A stretch of DNA of 64,000 bases. Origin: Oceanobacillus neutriphilus. Lineage in GTDB: Bacteria; Bacillota; Bacilli; Bacillales; Amphibacillaceae. This document shows, piece after piece, positions 16,815 through 26,156 of this stretch. The position numbers were made by a program, and so were the translations under genes. The notes under the pieces are model-generated. The model had not been told where the DNA came from and ran no database searches. It saw nothing but the letters and a program-made list of their open reading frames with translations. The stretch spans positions 233,966-297,965 of the forward strand of contig NZ_BMLW01000007.1 in the NCBI RefSeq assembly GCF_014645515.1, read 5' to 3'. The stretch's first letter is position 1. Each line of letters begins with the position of its first letter.

Positions 16815-17621
16815 GTGAGAAAGATATTATACCTCTTTGTTTTTATCTTATTATTATCATTGTTTGCTGCTTGTTCAAACCAGGATTCAAGTGCAGAAGC
16901 AGATACTGGTGGTGATGATAATCTGCTTGAAGAAGTAAAGGATAAAGGTGTTTTACATATTGGAACAGAGGGAACTTTTGCACCTTTTTCGTTTCATGAT
17001 GATTCTGGTAAATTAACAGGTTATGATGTTGAAATTGTTGAGGAAGTAGCTGAGCGCTTAGGCGTGGAGCCTGAGTTCCATGAGACACAATGGGATTCCA
17101 TCTTTGCAGGACTGGATGCGAAACGATTTGATGTGATTGCTAATCAGGTTGGGATTACAGAGGAACGCCTCGAGAAATATGAATTCACGGAGCCTTATAC
17201 AAGATCTACGGCTGTTCTGATAATCCATGAAGATACAGAGGGGATTACAAGCTTTGAGGACATGGAAGGAAAGGTCGCATCGGGGACATTAACAAGTAAC
17301 TGGGGAGAGCTTGCTGAATCTCATGGCGCGGAATTAGAGAAGGTAGAGGGCTTTAATCAGGCTATTGATTTAGTAATTTCCAAACGCGTAGATGGAACCT
17401 TTCACGATAAACTTACTATACTGGACTTTTTAAACCAGCGCCCGGACGCACCTATTGAAATTATCCCGGAAGAGACAGAAGCTGTTTCAGAAAATGCCTT
17501 TATGTTCCGGCAGGGTAATGAAGAAATTATTGAGAAGTTTAATAGCATATTAGAAGATATGAGAGAAGATGGAACTCTGGCAGAAATCTCGGAAAAGTGG
17601 TTTGGCGAAGATGTATCTTAA
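16815..17621 (+). CDS. Polar amino acid ABC transporter, substrate-binding lipoprotein
   Basis: Extracellular family 3 solute-binding protein of the cystine/polar amino acid class. A signal peptide with lipobox LFAAC gives a lipid-anchored Cys. The mature part has GVLHIGTEGTFAPFSFHDD, GYDVEIVEEVAERLGV, QWDSIFAGLDAKRFDVIANQVGIT and a C-terminal MREDGTLAEISEKWFG. I prefer the GTG at 16815 to the ATG at 16809, since GGTGGGG is 7 bases before the GTG and almost touches the ATG. SAM-I control points to methionine, cystine or another sulfur compound as substrate, in the TcyA style. Confidence 0.88.
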   Translation: MRKILYLFVFILLLSLFAACSNQDSSAEADTGGDDNLLEEVKDKGVLHIGTEGTFAPFSFHDDSGKLTGYDVEIVEEVAERLGVEPEFHETQWDSIFAGLDAKRFDVIANQVGITEERLEKYEFTEPYTRSTAVLIIHEDTEGITSFEDMEGKVASGTLTSNWGELAESHGAELEKVEGFNQAIDLVISKRVDGTFHDKLTILDFLNQRPDAPIEIIPEETEAVSENAFMFRQGNEEIIEKFNSILEDMREDGTLAEISEKWFGEDVS

Positions 17622-18321
17622 TTTAATATCAATAGATCCGGAACGATTTGACAGATTACTAAATATTGCAGGGAATTCTATTTTACCATTATTGGAAGGG
17701 GCGATTAGATATACCATTCCATTAGCGCTGGTCACTTTTGCTATTGGCCTGGTCATAGCAGTACTTACAGCGTTGGCGAGAATTTTTGGCAATAAGCTGT
17801 CGCGGGGGATTGCGCGGTTTTATATTTCTGTTATCCGTGGTACACCGCTGCTTGTTCAATTATTTATTATCTTTTATGGTTTACCATCTATTGGACTGAC
17901 AATTGATCCGCTCATATCAGCAATCATTGGTTTTTCCTTGAATGTCGGTGCCTACGCCTCTGAAATTATTCGTGCAGCTATATTATCTATTCCAAAAGTG
18001 CAGTGGGAGGCAGCTTATTCTGTTGGGATGACCCGCGCTCAGGCATTGCGGCGGATTGTTCTTCCGCAGGCTTCAAGGGTGTCTATCCCTCCGTTGTCAA
18101 ATTCTTTTATAGGCTTAGTAAAGGATACATCGTTGGCATCTCTTATTCTTGTTACAGAATTATTCCGCCGGGCTCAGGAAATTGCAGCTACGAATTACGA
18201 GTTTTTATTTGTGTATTGTATAGCGGCGATTATTTACTGGGTGGTATGCTTTATTCTTTCAGTTATACAGGGAAGAATTGAAGTCAGGCTTGACCGTCAT
18301 GTGAAGAGATCGGAGGGATGA
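17611..18321 (+). CDS. Polar amino acid ABC transporter, permease (TcyB-like)
   Basis: Membrane subunit of the HisM/TcyB family with about five transmembrane helices. The EAA loop is [22 protein letters not shown], preceded by the [19 protein letters not shown] signature. The start at 17611 overlaps the binding-protein gene by 11 bases; the longer frame from 17569 lies inside that gene. It is followed one base later by the ATPase gene. Works with 16815 and 18323. Confidence 0.88.
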   Translation: MYLNLISIDPERFDRLLNIAGNSILPLLEGAIRYTIPLALVTFAIGLVIAVLTALARIFGNKLSRGIARFYISVIRGTPLLVQLFIIFYGLPSIGLTIDPLISAIIGFSLNVGAYASEIIRAAILSIPKVQWEAAYSVGMTRAQALRRIVLPQASRVSIPPLSNSFIGLVKDTSLASLILVTELFRRAQEIAATNYEFLFVYCIAAIIYWVVCFILSVIQGRIEVRLDRHVKRSEG

Positions 18322-18322
18322 T

Positions 18323-19057
18323 ATGATTAGTGTAAAAGGATTACAAAAGTCATTTGGCCAATTGGAAGTTTTAAAAGAAGTAAACGTGGAGGTACCCGCC
18401 GGAAATGTTGTTGTTATTATAGGACCATCAGGATCTGGAAAATCGACTTTGCTCCGTTGTTTAAATGGATTGGAAATTCCGAATCAAGGAAGTATAGAAA
18501 TTAACGGAACCAGTGTTGATTTTTCGGGAAAGGTATCACAAAAGCAGATTTTAACGATGCGGCGTCTTACGGGAATGGTATTCCAAAGCTATGCGCTCTT
18601 TCCTCACTTAACAGCAATTGAAAATGTGATAGAGGGGTTACTGACAGTAAAAAAGATACCAAAAAAAGAAGCTTTAAGCATTGGTGAACAGCTGCTGGAA
18701 AGAGTGGGGTTACTTGCTCATAAAAATCATTATCCAGTACAGCTTTCCGGAGGGCAGGAGCAGCGCGTTGCCATCGCCCGTTCGCTGGCGATGGATCCAA
18801 AGGTAATGCTTTTCGACGAACCGACTTCAGCACTTGATCCGGAGCTTGTCAGCGAAGTTTTAAAAGTTATGCGTGATTTAGCAAATGAAGGAATGACCAT
18901 GGTTGTCGTTACGCATGAAATGAAATTTGCTGAGGAAGTGGCAGACGAGGTTATTTTTATCGATGACGGATTTATTGTTGAAAAGGGAGAACCGGCACAA
19001 ATTTTCAGGGAGCCGGCGAGAGAAAGAACACAACGATTTTTAAGCCTGATTCGATAG
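18323..19057 (+). CDS. Polar amino acid ABC transporter, ATP-binding protein (TcyC/GlnQ-like)
   Basis: ATPase of the amino acid importer. Walker A is GPSGSGKS, the Q-loop lies in [14 protein letters not shown], the signature is LSGGQEQR (Glu where Gln is usual), Walker B is [14 protein letters not shown] and the switch His is in VVTHEM. At 244 aa it is the typical size. It starts one base after the permease stop with a GGAGGG site. Last gene of the SAM-riboswitch operon. Confidence 0.9.
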   Translation: MISVKGLQKSFGQLEVLKEVNVEVPAGNVVVIIGPSGSGKSTLLRCLNGLEIPNQGSIEINGTSVDFSGKVSQKQILTMRRLTGMVFQSYALFPHLTAIENVIEGLLTVKKIPKKEALSIGEQLLERVGLLAHKNHYPVQLSGGQEQRVAIARSLAMDPKVMLFDEPTSALDPELVSEVLKVMRDLANEGMTMVVVTHEMKFAEEVADEVIFIDDGFIVEKGEPAQIFREPARERTQRFLSLIR

Positions 19058-19077
19058 GTTTGATTTAATGCATATAA

Positions 19078-19111
19078 AAGGGAGGAGTTCTTGTAAAAAG
19101 AATCCTCCCTT
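19078..19111. terminator. Hairpin between convergent transporter and CapA-like genes
   Basis: AAGGGAGGA-TTCTT (from 19078) pairs with AAGAATCCTCCCTT (19098-19111). The better T-run (TTTTAT) is on the minus strand, so it mainly ends the CapA-like gene and may also stop the importer operon. Confidence 0.7.
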
Positions 19112-19123
19112 CCATGCTAGTAT

Positions 19124-20281
19124 TTAGTCGGATAATCCGATCCAATCCAGCTCAGGCATCCATTGTGTCATATGGGATTTTATTTCGGACATAACTTCAT
19201 CCCGATCCTCGATTTGTTCCTCGGATGCTTTTTCTAATGGAACTACTTGGATATTTGACATGGTATCTCCATCTTCTTCAAACTCTACAAAGGTTGGCAG
19301 AAAACGTGGGGCATTGACACGCACATCATCTTCCTCTTTTACCAGATCAAATTCAAAAATACCGCCAATTCGATTGTAAAACTGATATTGTCCTGACAGG
19401 AAGTTTCCTAAAGAATACGCAACTAATGTTTTGTTTCCTTCTGTTCCTTCGAGCCATTCGATTGGCTGGAGAACATGTGGATGATTGCCAATCACGACAT
19501 CCACACCAAGATCAGCAGCATACTGTGCTAAGTCCTTCTGCTCCTGATTAGGCATTCTCTCTTCTTCCTCACCAAAATGTAAGCTGACAATGGTTACATC
19601 TGCAAGCTCATTTGCTTTTTCAACTTCTTCCTTTATCTGCTTGCGGTCAATCAAATTAACGAGATAAGGTTTCCCGGCGGGCACCGATATGCCGTTTGTT
19701 CCATATGTATAGCTTAGGAAAGCAATAGAAATATCCTGATCGGTTTCTAAAACTCTAATTTCAGCTTGATCTTCTTCGCTTTTAAAACTTCCGGTGTAAG
19801 GCATGCCAATTTCTTCATAATAGGCAATTGCATTTTGGATTGCCTCTTCGCCTCTGTCTAAAGTATGGTTATTTGCCATGGTTATCATATCGATACCGGC
19901 ATCTTGTAAATCATCTCCAATTTCAAGTGGACTGTTGAAGCTGGGGTATCCGGATAAACCAATTGATTCACCACCCATAATTGTTTCCTGATTGGCAACA
20001 GTGATATCGGGGTCTCTTAAATAATCTGCAATTTCAGCAAGCATCGGTTTGAAATCATATTTTTCTCCATTTCGGGCATCGTCATAGACGCGGTCATGAA
20101 TTAAAATATCTCCAATTGCAGCCACGGTCACTTTTGGGGTGAATCCATCAGTGTCTTTAACTGTCAGAGCAGTCTCCCTCATAGAATGAGGTCTTCCTGT
20201 ATTGTCGTCAGGAGATTGTGTGCAGGCTGTTAAAAGGAAGAAAAGTATAAAAAAAGATATGAAAAATTTTAATTTATTCAT
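19124..20281 (-). CDS. CapA/PgsA-family metallophosphatase-like lipoprotein
   Basis: Cell-surface lipoprotein of the poly-gamma-glutamate CapA family (calcineurin-like fold). The signal peptide ends in lipobox LLTAC. Metal-site motifs are GDILIHDRVY, VANQETIMGG, ITMANNHTLDRG, VSLHFGEEEE and VIGNHPHVLQPIEW. The ATG at 20281 has CGGAGG 8 bases upstream; the frame extends to 20341 without a site. At 385 aa it has the normal length. No pgsB/pgsC genes are nearby, so it is not shown to make polyglutamate; solo CapA-like proteins are common in Bacillaceae and mostly uncharacterised. Confidence 0.82.
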   Translation of the reverse strand: MNKLKFFISFFILFFLLTACTQSPDDNTGRPHSMRETALTVKDTDGFTPKVTVAAIGDILIHDRVYDDARNGEKYDFKPMLAEIADYLRDPDITVANQETIMGGESIGLSGYPSFNSPLEIGDDLQDAGIDMITMANNHTLDRGEEAIQNAIAYYEEIGMPYTGSFKSEEDQAEIRVLETDQDISIAFLSYTYGTNGISVPAGKPYLVNLIDRKQIKEEVEKANELADVTIVSLHFGEEEERMPNQEQKDLAQYAADLGVDVVIGNHPHVLQPIEWLEGTEGNKTLVAYSLGNFLSGQYQFYNRIGGIFEFDLVKEEDDVRVNAPRFLPTFVEFEEDGDTMSNIQVVPLEKASEEQIEDRDEVMSEIKSHMTQWMPELDWIGLSD

Positions 20282-20533
20282 GAAAAATCCTCCGTTGCGT
20301 ATTAGTGTTGACTGGGTATGCCTATTTATTCTGCTGGGCATCTGCTTTTGTAATTCATGTTAGCTTATCCAACAATAACCCGGATTTCGGTATGTCTTGT
20401 AGATATCCATCCTACCACAAAAAACACCTAAGACAAATAGTGATTTCAAGTGTATAAAAGCTTATAATAAAAGAATCTCATAATTTCAGATGAGGGAGCC
20501 GCCAATCTGGAGATTAAAAAGAGGTGAGTTTAT

Positions 20534-21574
20534 TTGTTATATTTTATTGCTTCCATACCGTTGTTGTTTTTAATTCTTTTTCTAATCAGTTATTTACGGG
20601 ATCCCCGTAAACTAATTAATGGGCTTTTGTTTAATGGATTTTTAATCACATTCTTTTTCTTTTGTGCATTCTTTTATATTTACATCGACGGACCCTATCA
20701 ATATGTGGTATTAGCTTTCCCGTTAATACTATTAATTGTGCTGATACCGTTTGGGGTGCTCGCGTTAATTGCCGGCTTATTTTATAATGCAAAAGTGCTG
20801 ATGGATAAGGAAGGAAAAAGGTTTAGGAATTCGTTAACGTTAATCATGGCCATCGCCATACTTACTTTAATTATTATTAATATCGTTAATCCGGAACAGT
20901 TTTTCCCGGAGTATTTACAGCCGCTTTTTGGAGGAGCTGGATTGGTTGTTGTTTATGTGTTATTACATATGTTTAATTTTTTGACAGCCTACGGATTGAA
21001 TCAATGGAACAGGCCGAAGCGGAACCAGGATTTCATTATCGTGTTGGGCAGCGGGTTAATCAATGATCGTGTCCCGCCATTATTGGCAAGCAGAATTGAT
21101 AAAGCGATTGATTTTTATCATCGGCAGAAAGAAGTTACAGATCCTCCTAAAATTATTTTTTCCGGTGGACAGGGACCTGATGAGGGTATTTCTGAAGCGG
21201 AAGCAATGCAGAGGTATGCAGTGGAGAAAGGGATACCAATCGAAGACACGATTCAGGAGAACAAATCTGTCAGCACATATGAAAATATGAGATTTTCTAA
21301 AAAAATCATGGATAAAATGGATGGGGAAGGTAAGTATCAGAGTATTTTTGCGACAAATAATTTTCATCTGTTCCGAGCCGGGATTTATGCAAGAAAAGCA
21401 GGTTTAGACAGTCAGGGAATTGGTTCAAAAACAGCATTTTATTATTGGCCGAACGCAATGGTCAGAGAATATATTGCTGTAGTCGTTATGGGGCGCCAGA
21501 GGCATTTTCTGATCGTGAGCTGTATCATGGGCTTTTCTTTACTTTTGGCAATCATCAGCTATTTGTTCACATAA
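20534..21574 (+). CDS. YdcF/ElyC-type DUF218 membrane protein
   Basis: Membrane protein of 346 aa. Four or five N-terminal helices (to about residue 155) precede a DUF218 domain with FIIVLGSGLINDRVPPLLASRID, KIIFSGGQGPDEGISEAEAM and FATNNFHLFRAGIYARKAG. The family includes E. coli ElyC and SanA, linked to envelope integrity; the biochemical activity is unclear. A TTG start is chosen because GAGGTGAG lies 5 bases before it. A final helix (about 325-345) closes the protein. Stands alone. Confidence 0.82.
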   Translation: MLYFIASIPLLFLILFLISYLRDPRKLINGLLFNGFLITFFFFCAFFYIYIDGPYQYVVLAFPLILLIVLIPFGVLALIAGLFYNAKVLMDKEGKRFRNSLTLIMAIAILTLIIINIVNPEQFFPEYLQPLFGGAGLVVVYVLLHMFNFLTAYGLNQWNRPKRNQDFIIVLGSGLINDRVPPLLASRIDKAIDFYHRQKEVTDPPKIIFSGGQGPDEGISEAEAMQRYAVEKGIPIEDTIQENKSVSTYENMRFSKKIMDKMDGEGKYQSIFATNNFHLFRAGIYARKAGLDSQGIGSKTAFYYWPNAMVREYIAVVVMGRQRHFLIVSCIMGFSLLLAIISYLFT

Positions 21575-21590
21575 GAAATCATCCAAATAA

Positions 21591-21660
21591 AAAAGAAATC
21601 CAAACTCCTCAGATTCTATTGGAAGAATGCTGATAGATGTTTGGATTTCTTTTTATTTTA
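21591..21660. terminator. Bidirectional terminator between YdcF-like and chbG-like genes
   Basis: AAAAGAAATCCAAAC (21591-21605) pairs perfectly with its complement at 21639-21653, with T-runs on both strands. It overlaps the last base of the minus-strand gene. Confidence 0.8.
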
Positions 21661-22345
21661 TCCAATCAGGAATTTCTATTCTGTTAAGGATTTCTATTTC
21701 CTTCTCACGGTCATCCGTATATGAGCTGACCTTTTTCAAATCTTCATCCACTTGTCCTGGATGCGTCATCACTTCAATGGATTGTACATTTTCTTTTTGA
21801 AGGACATCGAATAAATTATCGGTGACACCCTCTTTGTAAAAGCCTGTCCATAGTTTATCCGTCCAGCATATTTCCGGGTGGTCTGCTAAAGAATCAACAT
21901 ACCGTACAGGGACATTATATTCTTTAGCGAGCTGAATAACCAGGTTTTTTAAAGGAAGCCAGCCGTGAACATGATGATGGCTGTCGATATGATCCAGTGT
22001 TAGGCCTGTAGCTGTATAAGCATCCAGCTGCGCACGCCATTCTGATTCAACCTCGGAAAGATTTGGAGCCTCCATATCACGAAAACCGCTGGTGAATTTA
22101 AAGGTTCCATCTGCTTTTACCAGATTCGGAACAGATGGGTGGAGAGGGGTTCCCCAGGTTAATACAAGATGAATTCCAATTTTTAAATCGGGATTTTCCT
22201 TTGCCTTTTCTACAGCATAACCGGTGGCAAGTCCATTCATCATTAATGTTGTTGATGTAACACAGCCGTTTTGATGTGCCTGGATGATCCCATCTGTAAC
22301 ACCTTTTGTCAATCCGAAATCATCTGCATTAATTTCTATTCTCAT
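21653..22345 (-). CDS. chbG: ChbG/YdjC-family carbohydrate deacetylase
   Basis: Metal-dependent deacetylase. In E. coli the family member ChbG removes one acetyl group from chitobiose phosphates so that they induce and feed the Chb pathway. Motifs are NADDFGLTKGV with the catalytic and metal Asp pair, GIHLVLTWGTPL, and the HIDSHHHVHG His cluster. The start at 22345 has AGGAG 8 bases upstream; the GTG at 22354 has its site directly abutting and is unlikely. It shares the minus strand with the GntR regulator and lies beside the PTS genes, which strengthens the chitobiose reading. Confidence 0.82.
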   Translation of the reverse strand: MRIEINADDFGLTKGVTDGIIQAHQNGCVTSTTLMMNGLATGYAVEKAKENPDLKIGIHLVLTWGTPLHPSVPNLVKADGTFKFTSGFRDMEAPNLSEVESEWRAQLDAYTATGLTLDHIDSHHHVHGWLPLKNLVIQLAKEYNVPVRYVDSLADHPEICWTDKLWTGFYKEGVTDNLFDVLQKENVQSIEVMTHPGQVDEDLKKVSSYTDDREKEIEILNRIEIPDWIK

Positions 22346-22373
22346 AAAAAACACTCCTGATAGATTTGTAGTT

Positions 22374-22415
22374 AAATAAGAAAAAATAATAGTTTTTATG
22401 ATTGAATTCTTATTT
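22374..22415 (-). repeat. Inverted repeat between the GntR regulator and chbG
   Basis: AAATAAGAA (22374-22382) and TTCTTATTT (22407-22415) form a perfect 9-bp stem just upstream of chbG on the minus strand. It may be a weak terminator or operator. The rest of the 147-bp gap holds the palindrome TAGCGCTA near 22466 and nothing else clear. Confidence 0.4.
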
Positions 22416-22492
22416 GGGAATAACTATGTCCACCTTTAAACGCCGGGCGTTATACCGCTCCCGAATAGCGCTAGCTAAGGAGTAACGGTGTA

Positions 22493-23230
22493 TTACGCTT
22501 TTGGTTCTTCCTTGTTATAGGAACGTTCAATAGAAAAGTTAGTCTTATCTCCCCGAAAGAAGGATCTGGAAAATTCGACTTTATTCCCATGTTTATCCTC
22601 AGCCAATGTTTCAATATAAAAGCAGGGAAGTCCTTGTTCGCATTCTAAGAATTTGCATATCTGTTCATCTGCAAAGGCTATTTCAATATTTTCTGATGTT
22701 TTTGCAATCCATACATCAAAGAACTCATCTAATGATTTGTATAAAGAATGACCAGCGTGTTCTATTGTAATTCCAGGGGCAACAGACCAGGGAACATAAG
22801 CTACTTCGTACTGCGTCGGCTCTCCATTCGCTTTACGGATACGTTCGATACGTTGAATGGGGTCCTGCAGGTTTACGTTTAATTGATTAGATAATAATTC
22901 ATTTGCGGCAACGACAGAAATATCTGATACCTCAATTTCCGGATGTTTACCCTGGTCGGCTAATTGATCACTATACCGTCTGATGGTTTGTGATAAGGCC
23001 TGGTTTACTTTCTTGTCCGCCACAAAAGTACCCCGCCCTTGCTGACGTAATAAATACCCCTCTAACGTAAGCTGATTTAATGCAGTACGAACGGTGGTAC
23101 GGCTTACATTAAAATTTTTACATAATTCCAATTCAGGAGGAATTTTTTCACCAGGCTGGTATTGGTTTGTTTTAATACGATGTAACAATTCTTCCTTGAT
23201 ATAAGTGTGTAGTGATTGGTTTCTCTCCAT
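22493..23230 (-). CDS. GntR/HutC-family regulator with UTRA domain
   Basis: Transcription factor with an N-terminal winged helix-turn-helix (IPPELELCKNFNVSRTTVRTALNQL, about 30-55). A UTRA sugar-phosphate-sensing domain follows (about 95-235; IQRIERIRKANGEPTQYEVAYVPW). At 245 aa it is the typical size. It is divergent from the PTS operon, whose promoter carries two operator-like dyads. The likely role is repression relieved by a phosphorylated disaccharide. In E. coli this position is held by the AraC-type ChbR, so this is a non-homologous regulator swap. Confidence 0.88.
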   Translation of the reverse strand: MERNQSLHTYIKEELLHRIKTNQYQPGEKIPPELELCKNFNVSRTTVRTALNQLTLEGYLLRQQGRGTFVADKKVNQALSQTIRRYSDQLADQGKHPEIEVSDISVVAANELLSNQLNVNLQDPIQRIERIRKANGEPTQYEVAYVPWSVAPGITIEHAGHSLYKSLDEFFDVWIAKTSENIEIAFADEQICKFLECEQGLPCFYIETLAEDKHGNKVEFSRSFFRGDKTNFSIERSYNKEEPKA

Positions 23231-23443
23231 AGGTTCCGTACTCCTTTAACGACACTTTTAAAAAATCATACCCTTTTAAGTGTAAAAGTACAAGGGATAA
23301 AACATTGAATAGGACTAAAGACTTACTATAGCTGTCATATCCAAATGATTATTGGTGAAAACAGGTAATGAAAGATTCTGTTATAAGGATAGTTTACAAG
23401 ATAATAAATAAAAAAACAATTGTTATTACAAATTTATTTTATT

Positions 23444-23475
23444 TTGTATAGACAAATAAATATTTGTATGATACA
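23444..23475 (+). promoter_or_regulatory. PTS operon promoter with two GntR-type dyads
   Basis: TTGTAT (23444-23449), 17 bases, TATGAT (23467-23472) is a plausible promoter. The -35 lies in the dyad TTGTATAGACAA (23444-23455). The -10 lies in TGTATGATACA (23465-23475), a perfect 5-1-5 palindrome. The two dyads are 20-21 bases apart (two helical turns), as expected for cooperative repressor binding. Confidence 0.55.
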
Positions 23476-23502
23476 TTTAAATCGAATTAATTCAAAAAAC
23501 AA

Positions 23503-23516
23503 TTAAAGCGATTACA
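23503..23516. promoter_or_regulatory. cre-like site upstream of the GH4 gene
   Basis: TTAAAGCGATTACA keeps the cre core and right arm but has T for the first G. It lies between the promoter and the start codon, a usual roadblock position for CcpA. Confidence 0.45.
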
Positions 23517-23542
23517 AAATAGAAATAAAGGAGCAATCAATC

Positions 23543-24853
23543 ATGTCTTTAAAAGTAGTAATTATCGGTGGAGGATCCAGTTATACTCCGGAAATTTTAG
23601 AAGGTCTTATTCAAAGACAGCCCACATTTCCGGTTTCAGAAATTGTCCTGGTTGATGTTGAAGAAGGTCGGGAAAAGGTAGAGACAATTTGCCAGCTGGG
23701 AAACCGGATGATTGAAGAAGCCAAAGTGAATATTAAATTAACCTGGACTTTGGACAGGAGATCGGCTTTACAAGGCGCAGATTTTGTTTCCACACAGATT
23801 CGGGTTGGCGGATTAGCTGCAAGAGCTCAGGATGAACGTATTCCGCTAAAGCATGGTTTAATTGGACAGGAAACAAACGGTGCTGGCGGAATTATGAAAG
23901 CGTTTCGAACAATTCCAGTCTTGATGGAAGTGGCTGAGGAAGTAAACGAGCTATGTCCGGATGCCTGGATGATTAACTTTACAAATCCGGCAGGCATGGT
24001 TACGGAAGCACTGCTTAACCACTCAGCACATAAAAAGGTGATTGGTGTCTGCAATATTCCGTTTAATATGCGTCATTCTACAGCTGAATTATTACAAGTG
24101 CCTCCAGAGGATGTATTAATTCGATTTATCGGGTTAAATCATTTTGTATTTGGAGATCGTGTCTATGTCGATGGCAAGGATCGAACAGAGGATGTATTCC
24201 AGAAGCTGATTCAAAAGGAGTTTGATTACAGCCCGGCGAATATTATGCCTTTAGATTGGTCAGAAACATTTATTAAATCTACCAAGCTGTTGCCAAACCC
24301 ATATCATCAATACTATTTCCAGTCAGAAACAGTATTGGAGAAGGATTTAAAAGCTTATGAAGAAAATGGGACACGTGCAGAAATTGTTCAAGAATTAGAA
24401 GCATCCCTTTTCGAGCTGTATAAGCAGGAAAGTCTCCGGGAAAAACCGGAAGAATTGGAAAAGCGGGGCGGTGCTTTTTACAGCCAGGTTGCCTGCAGTT
24501 TGATGGATTCCATATATAATAATAAAGAAGATATCCAAACGGTAAATACATGGAATCATGGTACTATTCCTGAATTACCTTATGATGCAGTGATTGAAGC
24601 AAATTGTGTCATCACAAAGAATGGGCCAAAACCAATCACAATCGGTAAAATTCCTGCACCGATGCGGGGAATGATCCAGAATATGAAAGCAATGGAAGAG
24701 CTGGTAATTAAAGCGAGTATTTCAGGGGATTATGAGGATGCCTATAATGCATTTTTAGTAAATCCATTGATTCAGGATGAGAAGAAAGCAAAAGTTGTTT
24801 TAGATGAACTTATAGAAGCACATAAAGATTATTTACCACAATTTAACCGGTAG
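23543..24853 (+). CDS. 6-phospho-beta-glucosidase, GH4 family (ChbF/LicH-like)
   Basis: Hydrolyses phosphorylated disaccharides made by the PTS, with NAD+ and a divalent metal in the unusual GH4 redox mechanism. The N-terminal Rossmann motif VVIIGGGSSYTPEILEGL is followed by NFTNPAGMVTEAL, the metal-ligand Cys in GVCNIP and the His in GLNHF. At 436 aa it is normal for the family. A GGAG site precedes the ATG. First gene of an operon with PTS IIC, IIA and IIB. GH4 members differ in substrate; chitobiose 6-phosphate is favoured by the adjacent chbG-like gene, and cellobiose 6-phosphate is the alternative. Confidence 0.9.
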   Translation: MSLKVVIIGGGSSYTPEILEGLIQRQPTFPVSEIVLVDVEEGREKVETICQLGNRMIEEAKVNIKLTWTLDRRSALQGADFVSTQIRVGGLAARAQDERIPLKHGLIGQETNGAGGIMKAFRTIPVLMEVAEEVNELCPDAWMINFTNPAGMVTEALLNHSAHKKVIGVCNIPFNMRHSTAELLQVPPEDVLIRFIGLNHFVFGDRVYVDGKDRTEDVFQKLIQKEFDYSPANIMPLDWSETFIKSTKLLPNPYHQYYFQSETVLEKDLKAYEENGTRAEIVQELEASLFELYKQESLREKPEELEKRGGAFYSQVACSLMDSIYNNKEDIQTVNTWNHGTIPELPYDAVIEANCVITKNGPKPITIGKIPAPMRGMIQNMKAMEELVIKASISGDYEDAYNAFLVNPLIQDEKKAKVVLDELIEAHKDYLPQFNR

Positions 24854-24864
24854 GGGGAAGAAAG

Positions 24865-26154
24865 ATGAATAATACATTTATGCAAAAATTTATTGAAATT
24901 GCTGGTCGTATTGGTTCACAACGTCATTTAGTCGCTATTCGTGACGGTTTTGTAGCAACAATGCCTTTAATCATTATAGGTTCATTAGCTGTTTTAATTA
25001 ATAATTTTCCTGCGTTCGGAAGCTTTAGTATTGTTGATATTTTAAACAATATTTTTGGAGATGGAAACTGGCAGACCGTTGGAGGCAGCATCTGGAATGC
25101 CACGTTTGCAGTTATTGGACTACTCATTTCGTTTACGATAGCTTATAATTTAGCTAAGTCCTATGAAGTAGATGGATTATCTGCCGGTTTAATATCGATA
25201 GCTTCATATATTATGCTCGTACCTGTTACAGAGGATTTTGGTCTGAATATGAACTGGCTGGGAACGCAGGGACTTTTTGTAGCAATTATTGTGGCGCTTA
25301 TTGTAACAGAACTATTTCGTCTGCTTATTCAGGCAAATATCACAATTAAAATGCCTGAAGGAGTACCAGAGGGTGTAACCCGCTCCTTTGCTGCATTAAT
25401 TCCGGCAATGATTATTCTTGCATTTGTAGGTTTGTTCCAGGCAATTGTAAGCGTATTTGTAGAAATAAGTGTTTTTGAAGTTATTTTTAATCTTATTCAA
25501 GAGCCGCTGCAAGGACTTGGAAATACACTGCCGGCAGCGTTAGTTGTTGCATTCTTAAATCATTTACTGTGGTTCTTTGGCTTGCATGGTACAAATATTA
25601 TTGGATCTGTTATTGAGCCGGTTTATCTGCCGCTCATCGAACAAAATGCAAACCTGTTCCAACAGGGGATGTCCGCGTTCGATGTGCCGAACATTGTTAC
25701 AAAACCATTCTTGGATTCCTTTGTCTTCATGGGTGGGTCAGGAACTACACTGGCATTATTAATAGCAATATTTATCGTGATTCGCCGGGAAAAGAATCAT
25801 CCATATCGTGAGGTAGCGAAATTATCCGCACCTGCAGGACTTTTTAACATTAATGAGCCAGTAATTTTTGGGTTACCAATTGTGCTAAATCCAGTATTCT
25901 TAATTCCGTTTATTATCGTGCCTGTTACCTTGACTATTATTTCATACTTTGCCTTATCATGGGGACTTGTGCCAAAAACTGTAGCAATTGTTCCATGGAA
26001 TATCCCGCCGATATTGAGCGGTTACTTAGTAACTGGTGGAAGTGTTAAAGGAATTATCCTTCAGCTGGTCAACTTAACAGTCGCTATACTGCTATACGTT
26101 CCATTTGTAATGGCAGGTGTACGTGCAATGAAAGAGAAAATGGGAGGTCAATAA
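24865..26154 (+). CDS. PTS lactose/cellobiose-family transporter, IIC component
   Basis: Membrane channel of a Lac-family PTS, 429 aa and about ten hydrophobic segments. The signature regions are AIRDGFVATMPLIIIGS at the N-terminus, FFGLHGTNIIGSVIEPVYLPL in the middle and PAGLFNINEPVIFGLPIVLNP in the substrate-binding region. It lies 11 bases after the GH4 gene with a GGGGGAAG site. With the separate IIA and IIB genes it forms the full permease for a beta-linked disaccharide. Confidence 0.92.
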   Translation: MNNTFMQKFIEIAGRIGSQRHLVAIRDGFVATMPLIIIGSLAVLINNFPAFGSFSIVDILNNIFGDGNWQTVGGSIWNATFAVIGLLISFTIAYNLAKSYEVDGLSAGLISIASYIMLVPVTEDFGLNMNWLGTQGLFVAIIVALIVTELFRLLIQANITIKMPEGVPEGVTRSFAALIPAMIILAFVGLFQAIVSVFVEISVFEVIFNLIQEPLQGLGNTLPAALVVAFLNHLLWFFGLHGTNIIGSVIEPVYLPLIEQNANLFQQGMSAFDVPNIVTKPFLDSFVFMGGSGTTLALLIAIFIVIRREKNHPYREVAKLSAPAGLFNINEPVIFGLPIVLNPVFLIPFIIVPVTLTIISYFALSWGLVPKTVAIVPWNIPPILSGYLVTGGSVKGIILQLVNLTVAILLYVPFVMAGVRAMKEKMGGQ

Positions 26155-26156
26155 GT

